Shown: one piece after another, positions 8,366 to 16,885 of the stretch
How positions within the stretch are numbered: the first letter of the stretch is position 1
Layout: every line of letters begins with the position of its first letter
NCBI RefSeq assembly: GCF_004354085.1
Contig: NZ_SMSE01000001.1
Coordinates: 543,335 to 607,334, forward strand
Source of the DNA: Seongchinamella unica
GTDB lineage: Bacteria > Pseudomonadota > Gammaproteobacteria > Pseudomonadales > Halieaceae
Length of the DNA: 64,000 bases
Direction of reading: 5' to 3'
Position numbers and translations under genes: made by a program
The notes under the pieces: generated by a model
The model's database searches: none
What the model was told of the DNA's origin: nothing
Seen by the model: the letters and a program-made list of their open reading frames with translations, nothing else

Positions 8366-9534
8366 GATGACCTCCCCTGGTCCAGCAGCGTTACGGCGAG
8401 CCGCTCCCGATGCGAGGATCCATCGCCCAACAAGTGCTCCGACGACTTGGCCCGCTTGAAGTAGAGGTGAACGTCGTATTCCCAGGTGAAGCCCACGCCG
8501 CCAAACAACTGCAGGGCCTCTCCCGCCACCGCAAAGTAAGCGTCGGAGCAATAGGATTTGGCCACGCTGGCGGCCTCCGGCAATTCTGCGCCCAGTTCAC
8601 CGCCCCGCAGTGCCTCATCGGCGACACAGGCAGCGTAATAAACGGCCGAGCGGGCCACCTCGGTTTTCAACATCATATCCGCAGCCTTGTGCTTGACTGC
8701 CTGAAAACTGGCGATGGGACGATTGAACTGGACCCGTTCAGTGGTGTATTCCACCGTCATGTCCAGTAGCTGCTGGCAGCCCCCCACCTGTTCCGCGGCC
8801 AGGGCAATCGCCGCCAGGTCAAGCACCTTGCCCAACGCCGGCCAGGCCTGGCCACACGCTCCCATCAGGCTGGTGCCATCCAGTCGAACATTATCAAGGG
8901 TCACCGCCGCCTGTTTTCGCGCCTGGTCCAGAGTGGGCAACCACCGGCGCCTCACGCCGGCGGTTTGTGCGGGCACCAGGAACAGGCTGATGCCCTGCTC
9001 GCCACTGCTACCTTCCTCGCGGGCAGCAACAACCAGCAGTCCCGCGGTATGTCCGTCGATCACATAACGATAGTCGCCGTTGAGTACGAATTCATCGCCC
9101 TCACGGCGGAAGCTGGCGGTAATGCTGTCTGCGGCCCAGGAGCGGCTGCCGCCATTGAACGCCAGCGTGGCGGTGACTTGACCGGCGCCAAGTTCGCCCA
9201 GCCAGCGGGTCTTCTGATCTTCATTCCCCGCCACCAGCAGGGCATTGGTCGCCAGACAGACCGTGGAGAAATACGGTGAACACAGCAGGTAGCGCCCCAT
9301 CTGTTCCATCATGGCAACCAGTTCAACATAGCCCAGACCCAGGCCGCCGTAGGCCTCCGGAATATGGATTGCCTGCCAGTACATCTCGTCGCAGATCCGC
9401 CGCCACAGGGCGCTGTCATAGCCCGACTCGGTCGCCATCGCACGACGCACCGCCTCACTGCTGGAGACCTCCGCCAGGAACGCCGCCGCCGTATCGCGGA
9501 TCATTTCCTGCTCTTCGGTAAAGGCAAAGTCCAT
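8362..9534 (-). CDS. Acyl-CoA dehydrogenase-like subunit (beta type)
   Basis: 390 residues with the N-terminal ACAD helix domain (MDFAFTEEQEMIRDTAAAFL), the middle beta domain and the C-terminal helix bundle (VQFNRPIASFQAVKHKAADM). The C-terminus reads LFGGVGFTWEYDVHLYFKRAK and lacks the GTxxIQR FAD/active-site motif of catalytic subunits. That is the usual sign of the non-classical partner in heteromeric FadE enzymes. Stop overlaps the start of the 7163-8365 gene by four bases (ATGA), so equal expression is likely. Substrate unknown; steroid ring fragments are inferred from context. Confidence 0.75.
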   Translation of the reverse strand: MDFAFTEEQEMIRDTAAAFLAEVSSSEAVRRAMATESGYDSALWRRICDEMYWQAIHIPEAYGGLGLGYVELVAMMEQMGRYLLCSPYFSTVCLATNALLVAGNEDQKTRWLGELGAGQVTATLAFNGGSRSWAADSITASFRREGDEFVLNGDYRYVIDGHTAGLLVVAAREEGSSGEQGISLFLVPAQTAGVRRRWLPTLDQARKQAAVTLDNVRLDGTSLMGACGQAWPALGKVLDLAAIALAAEQVGGCQQLLDMTVEYTTERVQFNRPIASFQAVKHKAADMMLKTEVARSAVYYAACVADEALRGGELGAELPEAASVAKSYCSDAYFAVAGEALQLFGGVGFTWEYDVHLYFKRAKSSEHLLGDGSSHRERLAVTLLDQGRSS

Positions 9535-9537
9535 GTC

Positions 9538-10425
9538 TCAGGTACCCCAGACCTTCTGCGCCGGAACCTCTTTTTCCAGCAGTACGGCCATGGCCTCGCC
9601 GATTTCCGCCGGCGCCCAGGCGGCGCCACGATCAACCCCGTCGGTGGTGCGCCAGCCGTCGCAAATACAAATCCGCCCGCCTTCCGCCTCAAACACCCGG
9701 CCGCTGACATGCGCCGCCTCCGGGCTGGCCAGCCAGGCCAGCAGATTGGACACATTCTCCGGCGCGAAATGGTCGAAGCCGCCGTCCTCGGGCTTCTTCA
9801 TCCGCTCGGCCATTTCCGGCACGGCGGTGGTCATTCCGGTCCGGGCCGAAGGCGCCACCGCGTTAGCGGTTATGCCGTAACGGGCCAACTCGGCCGCCTG
9901 GTTCAGCGTTAACGCGGCAATGCCCGCCTTGGCGGCGGCATAGTTTGACTGGCCGATGGAACCCTGCAGGCCCGCGCCCGAGGTGGTGTTGATGATGCGC
10001 GCATCCACCGCCTTGCCTTCCTTCGCCTGGCCGCGCCAATAGTGCACGGCGTGGGAACTGATGCAGAAGTGACCCTTCAGGTGCACTGACATGATCGCGT
10101 CCCACTCGGCCTCGGTCATGGAGGCAAACATCCGGTCGCGATTGATCCCCGCGTTATTGAGGACGATGTGCAAATCACCGAAGCTGTCGATGGCCTGTTT
10201 GACCGCGTTAAGGCTGTCGTCGTAGTTGGTAATGTCGGAGCTGTTCACCACCGCCTTGCCACCGGCGGCCGTAATCTCGTCAACCACCGCCTGGGCAGCT
10301 TTGGTGTTGATGTCGTTGACGACCACCGCACAACCCTCGGCAGCGAACACCCGCGCGTGGGCGGCCCCGAGGCCACCGCCAGCGCCGGTGACAATTGCGA
10401 CCCGCCCTTCCAGTATTCCTGTCAT
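9538..10425 (-). CDS. Short-chain dehydrogenase (17beta-HSD4 type)
   Basis: 295-residue SDR. TGAGGGLGAAHA cofactor loop, NNAGI at about residue 90, Ser in NTTSGAGLQG and YAAAK catalytic pair, then a C-terminal extension of about 50 residues after the Rossmann core. It belongs to the 3-hydroxyacyl-CoA/17beta-hydroxysteroid dehydrogenase type-4 style group; a similar SDR sits in the mycobacterial cholesterol cluster. Likely oxidises a hydroxyacyl-CoA or hydroxysteroid intermediate (inference). Strong ribosome site AGAGGAAA. Three bases before the next gene, and directly downstream of the 94-base palindromic element at 10470-10563. Confidence 0.78.
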   Translation of the reverse strand: MTGILEGRVAIVTGAGGGLGAAHARVFAAEGCAVVVNDINTKAAQAVVDEITAAGGKAVVNSSDITNYDDSLNAVKQAIDSFGDLHIVLNNAGINRDRMFASMTEAEWDAIMSVHLKGHFCISSHAVHYWRGQAKEGKAVDARIINTTSGAGLQGSIGQSNYAAAKAGIAALTLNQAAELARYGITANAVAPSARTGMTTAVPEMAERMKKPEDGGFDHFAPENVSNLLAWLASPEAAHVSGRVFEAEGGRICICDGWRTTDGVDRGAAWAPAEIGEAMAVLLEKEVPAQKVWGT

Positions 10426-10469
10426 GGTATTTCCTCTTTAATCTTCGGCTCTAAGGGGCCGCCTCGGAT

Positions 10470-10563
10470 GGCGAACCAAGGCTTCTGGACACGCCGTGAA
10501 TACATCCATGTAGGCTCGGCTGTGGCATCCATGCCACAGACGGTCCAGCATCCTTGGTTCGCC
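10470..10563. repeat. 94-base palindromic intergenic element
   Basis: Terminal arms GGCGAACCAAGG (10470-10481) and CCTTGGTTCGCC (10552-10563) are perfect inverted repeats. Inside them CTGGAC (10485-10490) pairs with GTCCAG (10543-10548), and an inner hairpin TGTGGCAT-CC-ATGCCACA sits at 10521-10538. The whole can fold as a branched stem-loop in DNA or RNA. It fills the gap between two co-directional genes. It looks like a REP/MITE-type dispersed element, though no second copy is in this window. Confidence 0.7.
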
Positions 10564-10591
10564 CCCCGCGGCTCAGTTCAATTCATTACTC

Positions 10592-11740
10592 TCAGAGCCG
10601 TTCTATGATTGTCACGTTCGCCTGGCCGCCGCCTTCACACATGGTCTGCAGACCGTACCGTCCTCCGCTCCTTTCCAGTTCGTGCAGCAAGGTGGTCATC
10701 AGTTTGGTGCCGGTGGCACCCAGCGGATGGCCCAGCGCAATCGCCCCGCCGTTGACATTGGTTTTCGCGTGGTCGTAGCCGGTTTCCTTGAGCCAGGCCA
10801 TGGGAACGGATGCGAAAGCTTCGTTAATTTCCACCAGATCGATATCGTCCAGGCTCATGCCGGCCCGCTTGAGTGCGTATTCGGTGGCGGGAATCGGCGC
10901 GGTCAGCATCCAGATCGGATCTTCAGCCCGCACGCTCATGTGGGCGATACGCGCGCGAGGCGTCAGGCCATAGCGCTTGAGCGCGTCTTCGGACACAATC
11001 AGCATGGCGGAGGAACCGTCGCTGGTCTGGCTCGAGACGGCGGCGGTGACCTTGTCACAACCGAACAGGAAGTCCAGTTCAGCCATTTTCTCCAGCGAGG
11101 TTTGACGGGCGGTTTCGTCCATCTCCAGTCCCTCGAGCGGCGCCACTTCGCGATCGAAGCGTCCCTCTGCTATCGCCCTCAGGGCGCGCGTGTGCGACTC
11201 CAGGGCAAATTTCTCCAGGTCTTCGCGGCTGAATCCCCACTTGTCTGCAATCATCTGTGCGGAGCGGAACTGGGTCGGTGGAGTGGCGCCGTAGCGCGCC
11301 ACCCAGCCCTGGGAACCGCTGAAGGGATCAGAGAATCCCAGCGGTTCGGCGGCAGTCATGGCGGCCGAGATCGGTATCTGGGTCATGGTCTGTACACCAC
11401 CGGCGATCACCACGTCATTAACGCCGGCCATGACCGCTTGCGCGGCAAAGTGCACTGACTGCTGGGAAGAACCGCACTGGCGGTCGATCGTGGTGCCGGG
11501 AACTTCGTCAGACAGGCCGGCCGCCAGCCAGCAGGTGCGGGCTATATCGCCCGCCAGCGGACCGATGGTATCAAGACAGCCGAAGATCACATCGTCGTAT
11601 TCGTTGTCGGGTATGGGATTGCGATCCACCAGGGTCTTGATCACGTGGGCACCCAGGTCGGCGCCGTGAACATGGGCCAGGCTGCCCTTGCGGCGTCCGG
11701 TGGGTGAGCGTACTGCGTCTACGATATAGGCGTCTGCCAT
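10592..11740 (-). CDS. Thiolase, FadA5-like
   Basis: 382-residue thiolase. Nucleophile Cys89 in TTIDRQCGSSQQ; VEINEAFASV; NVNGGAIALGHPLGATG with the catalytic His; MCEGGGQANVTIIERL near the C-terminus. The segments GRFDREV, LTPRARI and VEINEAFASV closely recall mycobacterial FadA5, the thiolase of steroid side-chain degradation (recalled, not aligned). Differs clearly from the other thiolase at 5126-6328, so the cluster has two thiolases for different chain types. 17 bases downstream of the acyl-CoA dehydrogenase subunit gene. Confidence 0.82.
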   Translation of the reverse strand: MADAYIVDAVRSPTGRRKGSLAHVHGADLGAHVIKTLVDRNPIPDNEYDDVIFGCLDTIGPLAGDIARTCWLAAGLSDEVPGTTIDRQCGSSQQSVHFAAQAVMAGVNDVVIAGGVQTMTQIPISAAMTAAEPLGFSDPFSGSQGWVARYGATPPTQFRSAQMIADKWGFSREDLEKFALESHTRALRAIAEGRFDREVAPLEGLEMDETARQTSLEKMAELDFLFGCDKVTAAVSSQTSDGSSAMLIVSEDALKRYGLTPRARIAHMSVRAEDPIWMLTAPIPATEYALKRAGMSLDDIDLVEINEAFASVPMAWLKETGYDHAKTNVNGGAIALGHPLGATGTKLMTTLLHELERSGGRYGLQTMCEGGGQANVTIIERL

Positions 11741-11757
11741 GGTTGCATTCCTCTTAT

Positions 11758-12804
11758 TCAGGCAAAAGTTGCACCGGCACCGAGTGCCGCGTTGTCAGCG
11801 AAAATGTCGTCGGCCACCCGGCTCTTGTGAAAGCCGGCATCACCCCAGGTGTTAGCCAGGGCCCAGGCCTTTTTCATGAATATGTGCAGGTCGACTTCCC
11901 AGGTGTAACCCATGGCGCCGTGGACCTGGATACAGTTTTTGGCCGCGAGATTGGCCGCCTCGCAGGCCACCAGTTTGGCATGGGACACCGCCCGGCCAGA
12001 GCGCTCTCCACTGACAGCCAGTTCATAGGCTGCCCGGTAAACCGGGGCTTTGGCATATTCCAGCCGTACGGCCACATTGGCCATATGGTGTTTGACCGCC
12101 TGGAAAGCGCCAATCGCCTGGCCGAACTGCTGGCGCTCACTGGTGTATTGCACGGATATCTCCACCATCCGCTGGGCCAGGCCCAGGGCCTGTGCCGCAG
12201 ACCCCAGCGCGCCCCGGTTCAGTGCTCTGGCGATCAGCGCCTGCGCATCGGCGGCCCGGGCCACCTCGGTAGCACCACTGCTAACGGTCACTGCATACAG
12301 TTTCCGGGACGGGTCCACAGATTCGTTATAACGCAGGTCAACCTGGTCCCGGCTGGCGGCGAACAGGCTGTCGCCCTGCTGTAACAACAACAGGTCAGCC
12401 ACATGGGCATCCTCTACCAGCTGGTTTTCCTCTAATCCAACCACCACCAGAGCCTCGCCGCTGGCGATTTTAGGCAACCATTCGGCGGCCAGTGCGCCCC
12501 CCAGTTCTGCCAGCATGGGAACAGCCACCAGCACCGTGTGCACCAGCGGCTCGGGCAAGGCCACGTAACCGCATTCCTGTGCCAACAGCACAAAATCGAC
12601 TTCGCTCATGCCAAGGCCACCGAACGCTTCCGGCACGGTCATGCCGGTGAGCCCCAACTCCGCCAGTTGTCCCCACAGTTCGGGATCGCGGCCGGTCCCC
12701 GATTCCCAGCACCTGCGAATGCGCTCGGGGGTCACTTCATTCACCAGAAAGTCACGCACGGACTCCTGGAACAGCAACTGGTCTTCAGTAAAGGTAAAAT
12801 CCAT
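11758..12804 (-). CDS. Acyl-CoA dehydrogenase-like subunit (beta type, short)
   Basis: 348 residues, short for the family. Has the N-terminal helix domain (MDFTFTEDQLLFQESVRDFL) and the C-terminal bundle (YTSERQQFGQAIGAFQAVKHHMANVA). The middle beta domain is compact and the GTxxIQR motif is missing; the C-terminus is YTWEVDLHIFMKKAWALA. This is the profile of the non-catalytic beta partner of heteromeric FadE enzymes (FadE28/29 class). The neighbouring gene at 12951-14117 is the matching alpha type, so a second alpha-beta pair is likely. Confidence 0.75.
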   Translation of the reverse strand: MDFTFTEDQLLFQESVRDFLVNEVTPERIRRCWESGTGRDPELWGQLAELGLTGMTVPEAFGGLGMSEVDFVLLAQECGYVALPEPLVHTVLVAVPMLAELGGALAAEWLPKIASGEALVVVGLEENQLVEDAHVADLLLLQQGDSLFAASRDQVDLRYNESVDPSRKLYAVTVSSGATEVARAADAQALIARALNRGALGSAAQALGLAQRMVEISVQYTSERQQFGQAIGAFQAVKHHMANVAVRLEYAKAPVYRAAYELAVSGERSGRAVSHAKLVACEAANLAAKNCIQVHGAMGYTWEVDLHIFMKKAWALANTWGDAGFHKSRVADDIFADNAALGAGATFA

Positions 12805-12950
12805 GGCTCAGTCGTTCTCCTGTTTTTGCCACGATGGCTGCATGTGCGCTGATCGAGGAAGCACCCCGCGCAGGGAGGGAGCGTATAAGAACATACGTGA
12901 CCGGCCGAGCAGGGAACTGACGAAGAGCTGGCTGACTACAAACATGCTGG

Positions 12951-14117
12951 TTAGCGCCGCGGCATGCCGAGCATGCGCTCGGCTATGATGTTGCGCTGCA
13001 CCTCGTTGGTACCGGCATAGATTGGCCCGGACTGCGAGAACAGCCAGCCATCCAGCCAGTTACCCACCCCTTTGGCATCCGGAGCGTGGGGCAGCAGCTC
13101 TGCCCGGGCGCCGAGGATACTCATGGCAGTGGCGTGCATACTCTGGTCTAGCTCCGACCAGAAGATCTTGTTGGTGGACGACTCAGCGCCGATCTTGCCC
13201 CCCTTGTTCAAACGGCAAGCCGTCTGGTAGGTGGTGAGACAGTAGCTTTCGGCGTCCAGGTAGGACCGGATCACCGCGTCTTTCACCGCCGGATCGCGAT
13301 CAGCGGAGGCGCGATTGTCGCGATAGAGTTCAACCAGTCGGCGGGCGGTTTCCTGGAAGCGCGCCGGCGAGCGCAACATCAGGCCGCGCTCGAAACCGGC
13401 GGTGGCCATGGCCACGCTCCAGCCCGCCCCCTCATCGCCGAGCCTGTTTTCCACCGCGACCTCGACGTTATCGAAAAATATTTCTGCGAAGCCGGGCAGC
13501 CCGTCCAGTTGCGGAATAGGTCGCACGGTAATGCCGGGGGAGTCCAGCGGCACCAGGATAAAGGTCAGGCCACGGTGCCGCTCCGAGTCCGGATCGGTGC
13601 GGAACATGCCGAAGCACCAGTCCGCCCAGACCGCGCGGGTGGACCAGGTCTTCTGGCCATTGATAATGTACTTGTCTCCTTCCAGCCTTGCGGTAGAGCG
13701 AATGGCCGCCATATCGGAACCGGCATTGGGTTCCGACCAGCCCTGGGCCCAGACCTCTTCCCCGTTGGCCATCTTCGGCAGAATGCGGGCCTTCTGTTCT
13801 TCCGTCCCATACTCCATGAGGGTGGGACCCAGCAGGAAGATACCGTTCTGGTTTACCCGCAGGGGAGCGCGCGCCCGGTAGTACTCCTCCTCAAATATCA
13901 GCCACTCGATCAGGTCGCAGCCGCGTCCACCGAGTTCCTCTGGCCAGGTCACCATTCCCCAGCGACCTTCGTTAAGGGTGGCCTCCCACTGCCGGTGCTG
14001 GGCAAAACCCTCGGCGGTATCGAAACTCTGCAGCGGTTCGGCCGGCACGTTGGCGGCCAGCCAGCTGCGCACTTGCTCGCGGAAGGCGTTTTGCTTGTCT
14101 GTGTATTCTAGATTCAT
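12951..14117 (-). CDS. Acyl-CoA dehydrogenase (alpha type)
   Basis: 388 residues. WAQGWSEPNAGSDMAAI, FERGLMLRS and IYAGTNEVQRNIIAERMLGMPRR are visible. Ala replaces the medium-chain-type catalytic Glu before GTNEVQR, so the base is expected on helix G. Good ribosome site AAGGATC. A 146-base gap with no gene separates it from the beta-type gene; it holds only a 5-bp hairpin, CGTAT/ATACG, near 12880-12895. Substrate unknown; steroid-derived acyl-CoA inferred from the operon. Confidence 0.8.
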   Translation of the reverse strand: MNLEYTDKQNAFREQVRSWLAANVPAEPLQSFDTAEGFAQHRQWEATLNEGRWGMVTWPEELGGRGCDLIEWLIFEEEYYRARAPLRVNQNGIFLLGPTLMEYGTEEQKARILPKMANGEEVWAQGWSEPNAGSDMAAIRSTARLEGDKYIINGQKTWSTRAVWADWCFGMFRTDPDSERHRGLTFILVPLDSPGITVRPIPQLDGLPGFAEIFFDNVEVAVENRLGDEGAGWSVAMATAGFERGLMLRSPARFQETARRLVELYRDNRASADRDPAVKDAVIRSYLDAESYCLTTYQTACRLNKGGKIGAESSTNKIFWSELDQSMHATAMSILGARAELLPHAPDAKGVGNWLDGWLFSQSGPIYAGTNEVQRNIIAERMLGMPRR

Positions 14118-14158
14118 TGGGATCCTTTCGACTTTTCAGACCTGTTCAAAGTCACTGG

Positions 14159-14178
14159 ATCCCCGCCTGCGCGGGGAT
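14159..14178. repeat. Short GC palindrome (dispersed repeat type)
   Basis: ATCCCCGC-CTGC-GCGGGGAT, a perfect 8-bp stem with a 4-base loop, followed by GATGACGG and two more GGATGAC units to about 14208. This sequence is familiar as an intergenic palindrome in many proteobacterial genomes (recalled). It sits between the fadE gene and echA20 and could also act as an mRNA 3' end hairpin. Confidence 0.65.
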
Positions 14179-14209
14179 GACGGGTTCGACGGATGACGGA
14201 TGACGGACA

Positions 14210-14965
14210 TCATTCAAACTTCGCGTCGCGTTTTTCCACGAAGGCATCGCGGGACTCCTGGGAGTCGCCCATGGTGTAGGCCTCCAGGGTGAAACCCTGT
14301 TCCCAGCGATACTTGTCCTCGAGGTTGCCGTCCTCGATACCCGTCAGGGCCTCTTTCGCCAGTTTGACCATGGCGGGTGACTTCCCGGCGATCTTGCCGG
14401 CAATCTCGCGGGCCGCAGGCAACAGCGCTTCCTTTGGCACCACCCGCTCGACCGCACCCAGCCGATAGGCTTCCTGGGCATCGATAAACTCGCCGGTAAA
14501 GTACATGTAACGCACCTTCTGCACCGGGAACATGCGCTGCAGGTGGGCACCGCCACCCATGGCGCCGCGGTCTATTTCCGGCACACCAAAGCGGGCACAA
14601 TCGGAGCAGATAATGATGTCGGCGGCCCCGGCCATACCGATGCCACCGCCCAGGACAAAACTGTGCAGGGCAACGATGACCGGCTTCGGGCTGCGGTGTA
14701 TCGCGCGGAAGGTTTCGTAATTGCCCTTGTTGACATCGACGATCTTGCTGCCGTCGGCTGCCAGCTCCTTGATATCGACGCCAGCACAGAACCCCTTACC
14801 GGCGGCGGCGATAATAATGACCCGGACATCGTCGTTGACACCCAGGGTGTCTATCTCCTCGGCGATGGCGAACCAGCCGGCGCTGTCGAAGGCGTTCACC
14901 GGTGGATGGTCGAGTATCATCTCGGCGATGCCGTTTGCGACTGTGGTGTTGAAAGGCCTGGACAT
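14210..14965 (-). CDS. echA20: Crotonase-family ring hydrolase, EchA20-like
   Basis: 251 residues from ATG 14965 (MSRPFNTTVANG); the frame extends further upstream but overlaps ipdC. Crotonase features: FCAGVDIKEL (first oxyanion-hole strand), SFVLGGGIGMAGAADI (second), and GVPEIDRGAMGGGAHL with acidic residues in the active site. In the published ring C/D pathway EchA20 hydrolyses the five-membered ring of HIEC-CoA to give COCHEA-CoA. The name is based on position directly downstream of ipdA-ipdB-ipdC, as in mycobacteria. Confidence 0.82.
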   Translation of the reverse strand: MSRPFNTTVANGIAEMILDHPPVNAFDSAGWFAIAEEIDTLGVNDDVRVIIIAAAGKGFCAGVDIKELAADGSKIVDVNKGNYETFRAIHRSPKPVIVALHSFVLGGGIGMAGAADIIICSDCARFGVPEIDRGAMGGGAHLQRMFPVQKVRYMYFTGEFIDAQEAYRLGAVERVVPKEALLPAAREIAGKIAGKSPAMVKLAKEALTGIEDGNLEDKYRWEQGFTLEAYTMGDSQESRDAFVEKRDAKFE

Positions 14966-14984
14966 GGTGGACTCCTGGTTGCGT

Positions 14985-16049
14985 TCAGCCGGCACGGGCG
15001 GCCAGTTGGCGAAGGCGAGACTCAGCCTCGGCCACAATGGATTGAATGAGTTGTTCGCAGCTGAGCAGCTCATCGATGACGCCGGCCACCTGCCCTGAGG
15101 GCAACACACCATCCGCCGGCCGCCCCTCAACCATGGCCTTCTGGATGATCATCGGCGCATTGGCGGACATGATGGCCTGGGCCGCAGTGACGTCGTCGTC
15201 CTTGCTCATGGCCAGGGCCGACCTGAGCAGGGATGGCAGCGTAGCCCCGGTGTATTTGCGAAAGGCCAGGCCATTGCGCAGGGCGATCAGCAATTTGCGG
15301 AGTTTCCCCGCCTTTTCCAGCTCGGCGAGCAACTCGTTCATGATCATGCGCTGGGGCAGGCCATCCATCGCCGTCGAAACAATAATCTCGCCGGGATTCC
15401 TGCAGTCGATGTAACGCTGCAGGGTTTCCCGCGGCACCGGGCTCTCCTCGGTCATCAGGAAACGGGTGCCCATGGCAATCCCGTCGGCACCCCAGGCCAA
15501 CGCGGCGGTAAGCCCGCGGCCATCCTTGAAACCGCCGGCAGCGACCACCGGCACCTTGTCCCCGACCGCGTCGATGACCTGGGGGATGAGTAACGTGGTC
15601 GGCACCGAGCCGGTGTGACCACCCCCTTCCCCACCCTGCACGGTGACCACGTCGGCACCCAGTTCCACCGCCTTGATCGCGTGCTTGGGCAGACCGACCG
15701 TGGGCATGCAGACCACTCCCGCATCTTTCAGCTTGCGGATAAATTCGGGGCCGGGAGAACGTGAGTAACTGACTGCCCGCACGCCGTGGCGGATCACCAT
15801 ATCAACGATGTCCGCCGCGTTGGGCTGGTACATGTGGAAGTTGACACCAAAGGGCTGGTCGGTCAGTTCCTTGACCCGGAGAATATCGCCCTCCATCTCC
15901 TCCGGCGGAATCGTTGCGCCGGCAAGGAAACCGAATCCTCCGGCGTTGCAGCTACCGGCGACCAGGTTAGGGTCGGCAACCCATCCCATGGCGGTCTGGA
16001 CGATCGGGTAGCGGCATCCCAGCAACTCTGTCAGGCGCGTTTCCAGCAT
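14985..16049 (-). CDS. ipdC: Flavin-dependent IpdC-like reductase (nitronate monooxygenase fold)
   Basis: 354 residues from ATG 16049 (MLETRLTELLGCRYP). TIM-barrel flavoprotein of the nitronate monooxygenase superfamily: IVQTAMGWV near the N-terminus, GVNFHMYQP, VQGGEGGGHTGSVPT (flavin phosphate/active-site loop), VVAAGGFKDGRGL and GADGIAMGTRFLMTEES. In steroid degraders IpdC is the acyl-CoA reductase that prepares ring D for hydrolysis. Operon order ipdA-ipdB-ipdC-echA20 supports this rather than true nitronate oxidation. Confidence 0.85.
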   Translation of the reverse strand: MLETRLTELLGCRYPIVQTAMGWVADPNLVAGSCNAGGFGFLAGATIPPEEMEGDILRVKELTDQPFGVNFHMYQPNAADIVDMVIRHGVRAVSYSRSPGPEFIRKLKDAGVVCMPTVGLPKHAIKAVELGADVVTVQGGEGGGHTGSVPTTLLIPQVIDAVGDKVPVVAAGGFKDGRGLTAALAWGADGIAMGTRFLMTEESPVPRETLQRYIDCRNPGEIIVSTAMDGLPQRMIMNELLAELEKAGKLRKLLIALRNGLAFRKYTGATLPSLLRSALAMSKDDDVTAAQAIMSANAPMIIQKAMVEGRPADGVLPSGQVAGVIDELLSCEQLIQSIVAEAESRLRQLAARAG

Positions 16050-16063
16050 AGTCTGTCTCCGGC

Positions 16064-16867
16064 TCAGGCCGTGCGCACCCCGGGCGGGTTGTCCTTGATC
16101 TGCACTGCGCGCTGATTGTGGGGGTCGAGCGCGGCAATAATACCCAGCTGTTCCTGCGTCGGGGCCGATGTTTGCGGCACATCCGCCGGCACATGGACCG
16201 GATAACCGGTATTTTCCTGGACCTGCTCCACCGTCACCCCCGGATGCAGCGAGACCAGGCGGATCTGGTGATCGGGTCCACCGAAGTCCATGACACACAG
16301 GTCGGTGACCACCAGGCGGATATCGATGTCGTCCAGGCTGTGGCCCCTCGGCAGTCGTTCCGGGTTGTAGCCCACAGAGGAGACAAAGTCGCACTCCCCT
16401 TCCATGAACACCCGGGTATTGTGGCTGGGCACAAAAAAGCTGTTGGGGTGAGAGATGGAGTTACCCGGAAAGCCCCGGGCACCCAGCATCATCACCTTGG
16501 GCGCCTCGTAGCTGCCGCCCAGGGCGGACGTGTTGGTCTGGCCGTACCTGTCGATCTGGGTGGGGCCGAGCATCGCGTGACGCCTGCCACTCCAGACATT
16601 GTCAAAAATACGGGAGAAACCCATCCAGGACTCCGTGGCAGGGATGAAGTCGGCGGGCCGCTTGCCCAGCGGATTGGGCTCACTCAGCATCCAGGCCTCT
16701 GAATCCGTCATCATCAGGTCCGGGTTGGTGGTCTTCATGGCGAGGCTGGCGGCAAGGCGCGGAATCACGCCGATGCCGGTGGCAAGCACCTCGCCATCCG
16801 ACTCAAAAGCCCTGCTCGCCGCTACTATGCAAAGTTCGGCGAGGCTGTATTCGGTTGCTGCTGTCAT
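16064..16867 (-). CDS. ipdB: COCHEA-CoA hydrolase beta subunit IpdB
   Basis: 267 residues, CoA-transferase family I fold. Features: GIGVIPRLAASLA near the N-terminus, MLGPTQIDRYGQTNTSALGG, GGSYEAPKVMMLGARGFPGN, and VVTDLCVMDF. IpdAB is a CoA-transferase homologue that works as a hydrolase opening the remaining six-membered steroid ring (published for Mycobacterium and Rhodococcus). Stop is 18 bases before the next ATG on the gene order A-B-C. Confidence 0.88.
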   Translation of the reverse strand: MTAATEYSLAELCIVAASRAFESDGEVLATGIGVIPRLAASLAMKTTNPDLMMTDSEAWMLSEPNPLGKRPADFIPATESWMGFSRIFDNVWSGRRHAMLGPTQIDRYGQTNTSALGGSYEAPKVMMLGARGFPGNSISHPNSFFVPSHNTRVFMEGECDFVSSVGYNPERLPRGHSLDDIDIRLVVTDLCVMDFGGPDHQIRLVSLHPGVTVEQVQENTGYPVHVPADVPQTSAPTQEQLGIIAALDPHNQRAVQIKDNPPGVRTA

Positions 16868-16885
16868 TGTCTCTCTCCTTCGCCG

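Noticed and set aside
16050-16394. N-terminal extension of ipdC
   Set aside because: The extra frame overlaps ipdB on the same strand and does not resemble the family; ATG 16049 gives the usual N-terminus.
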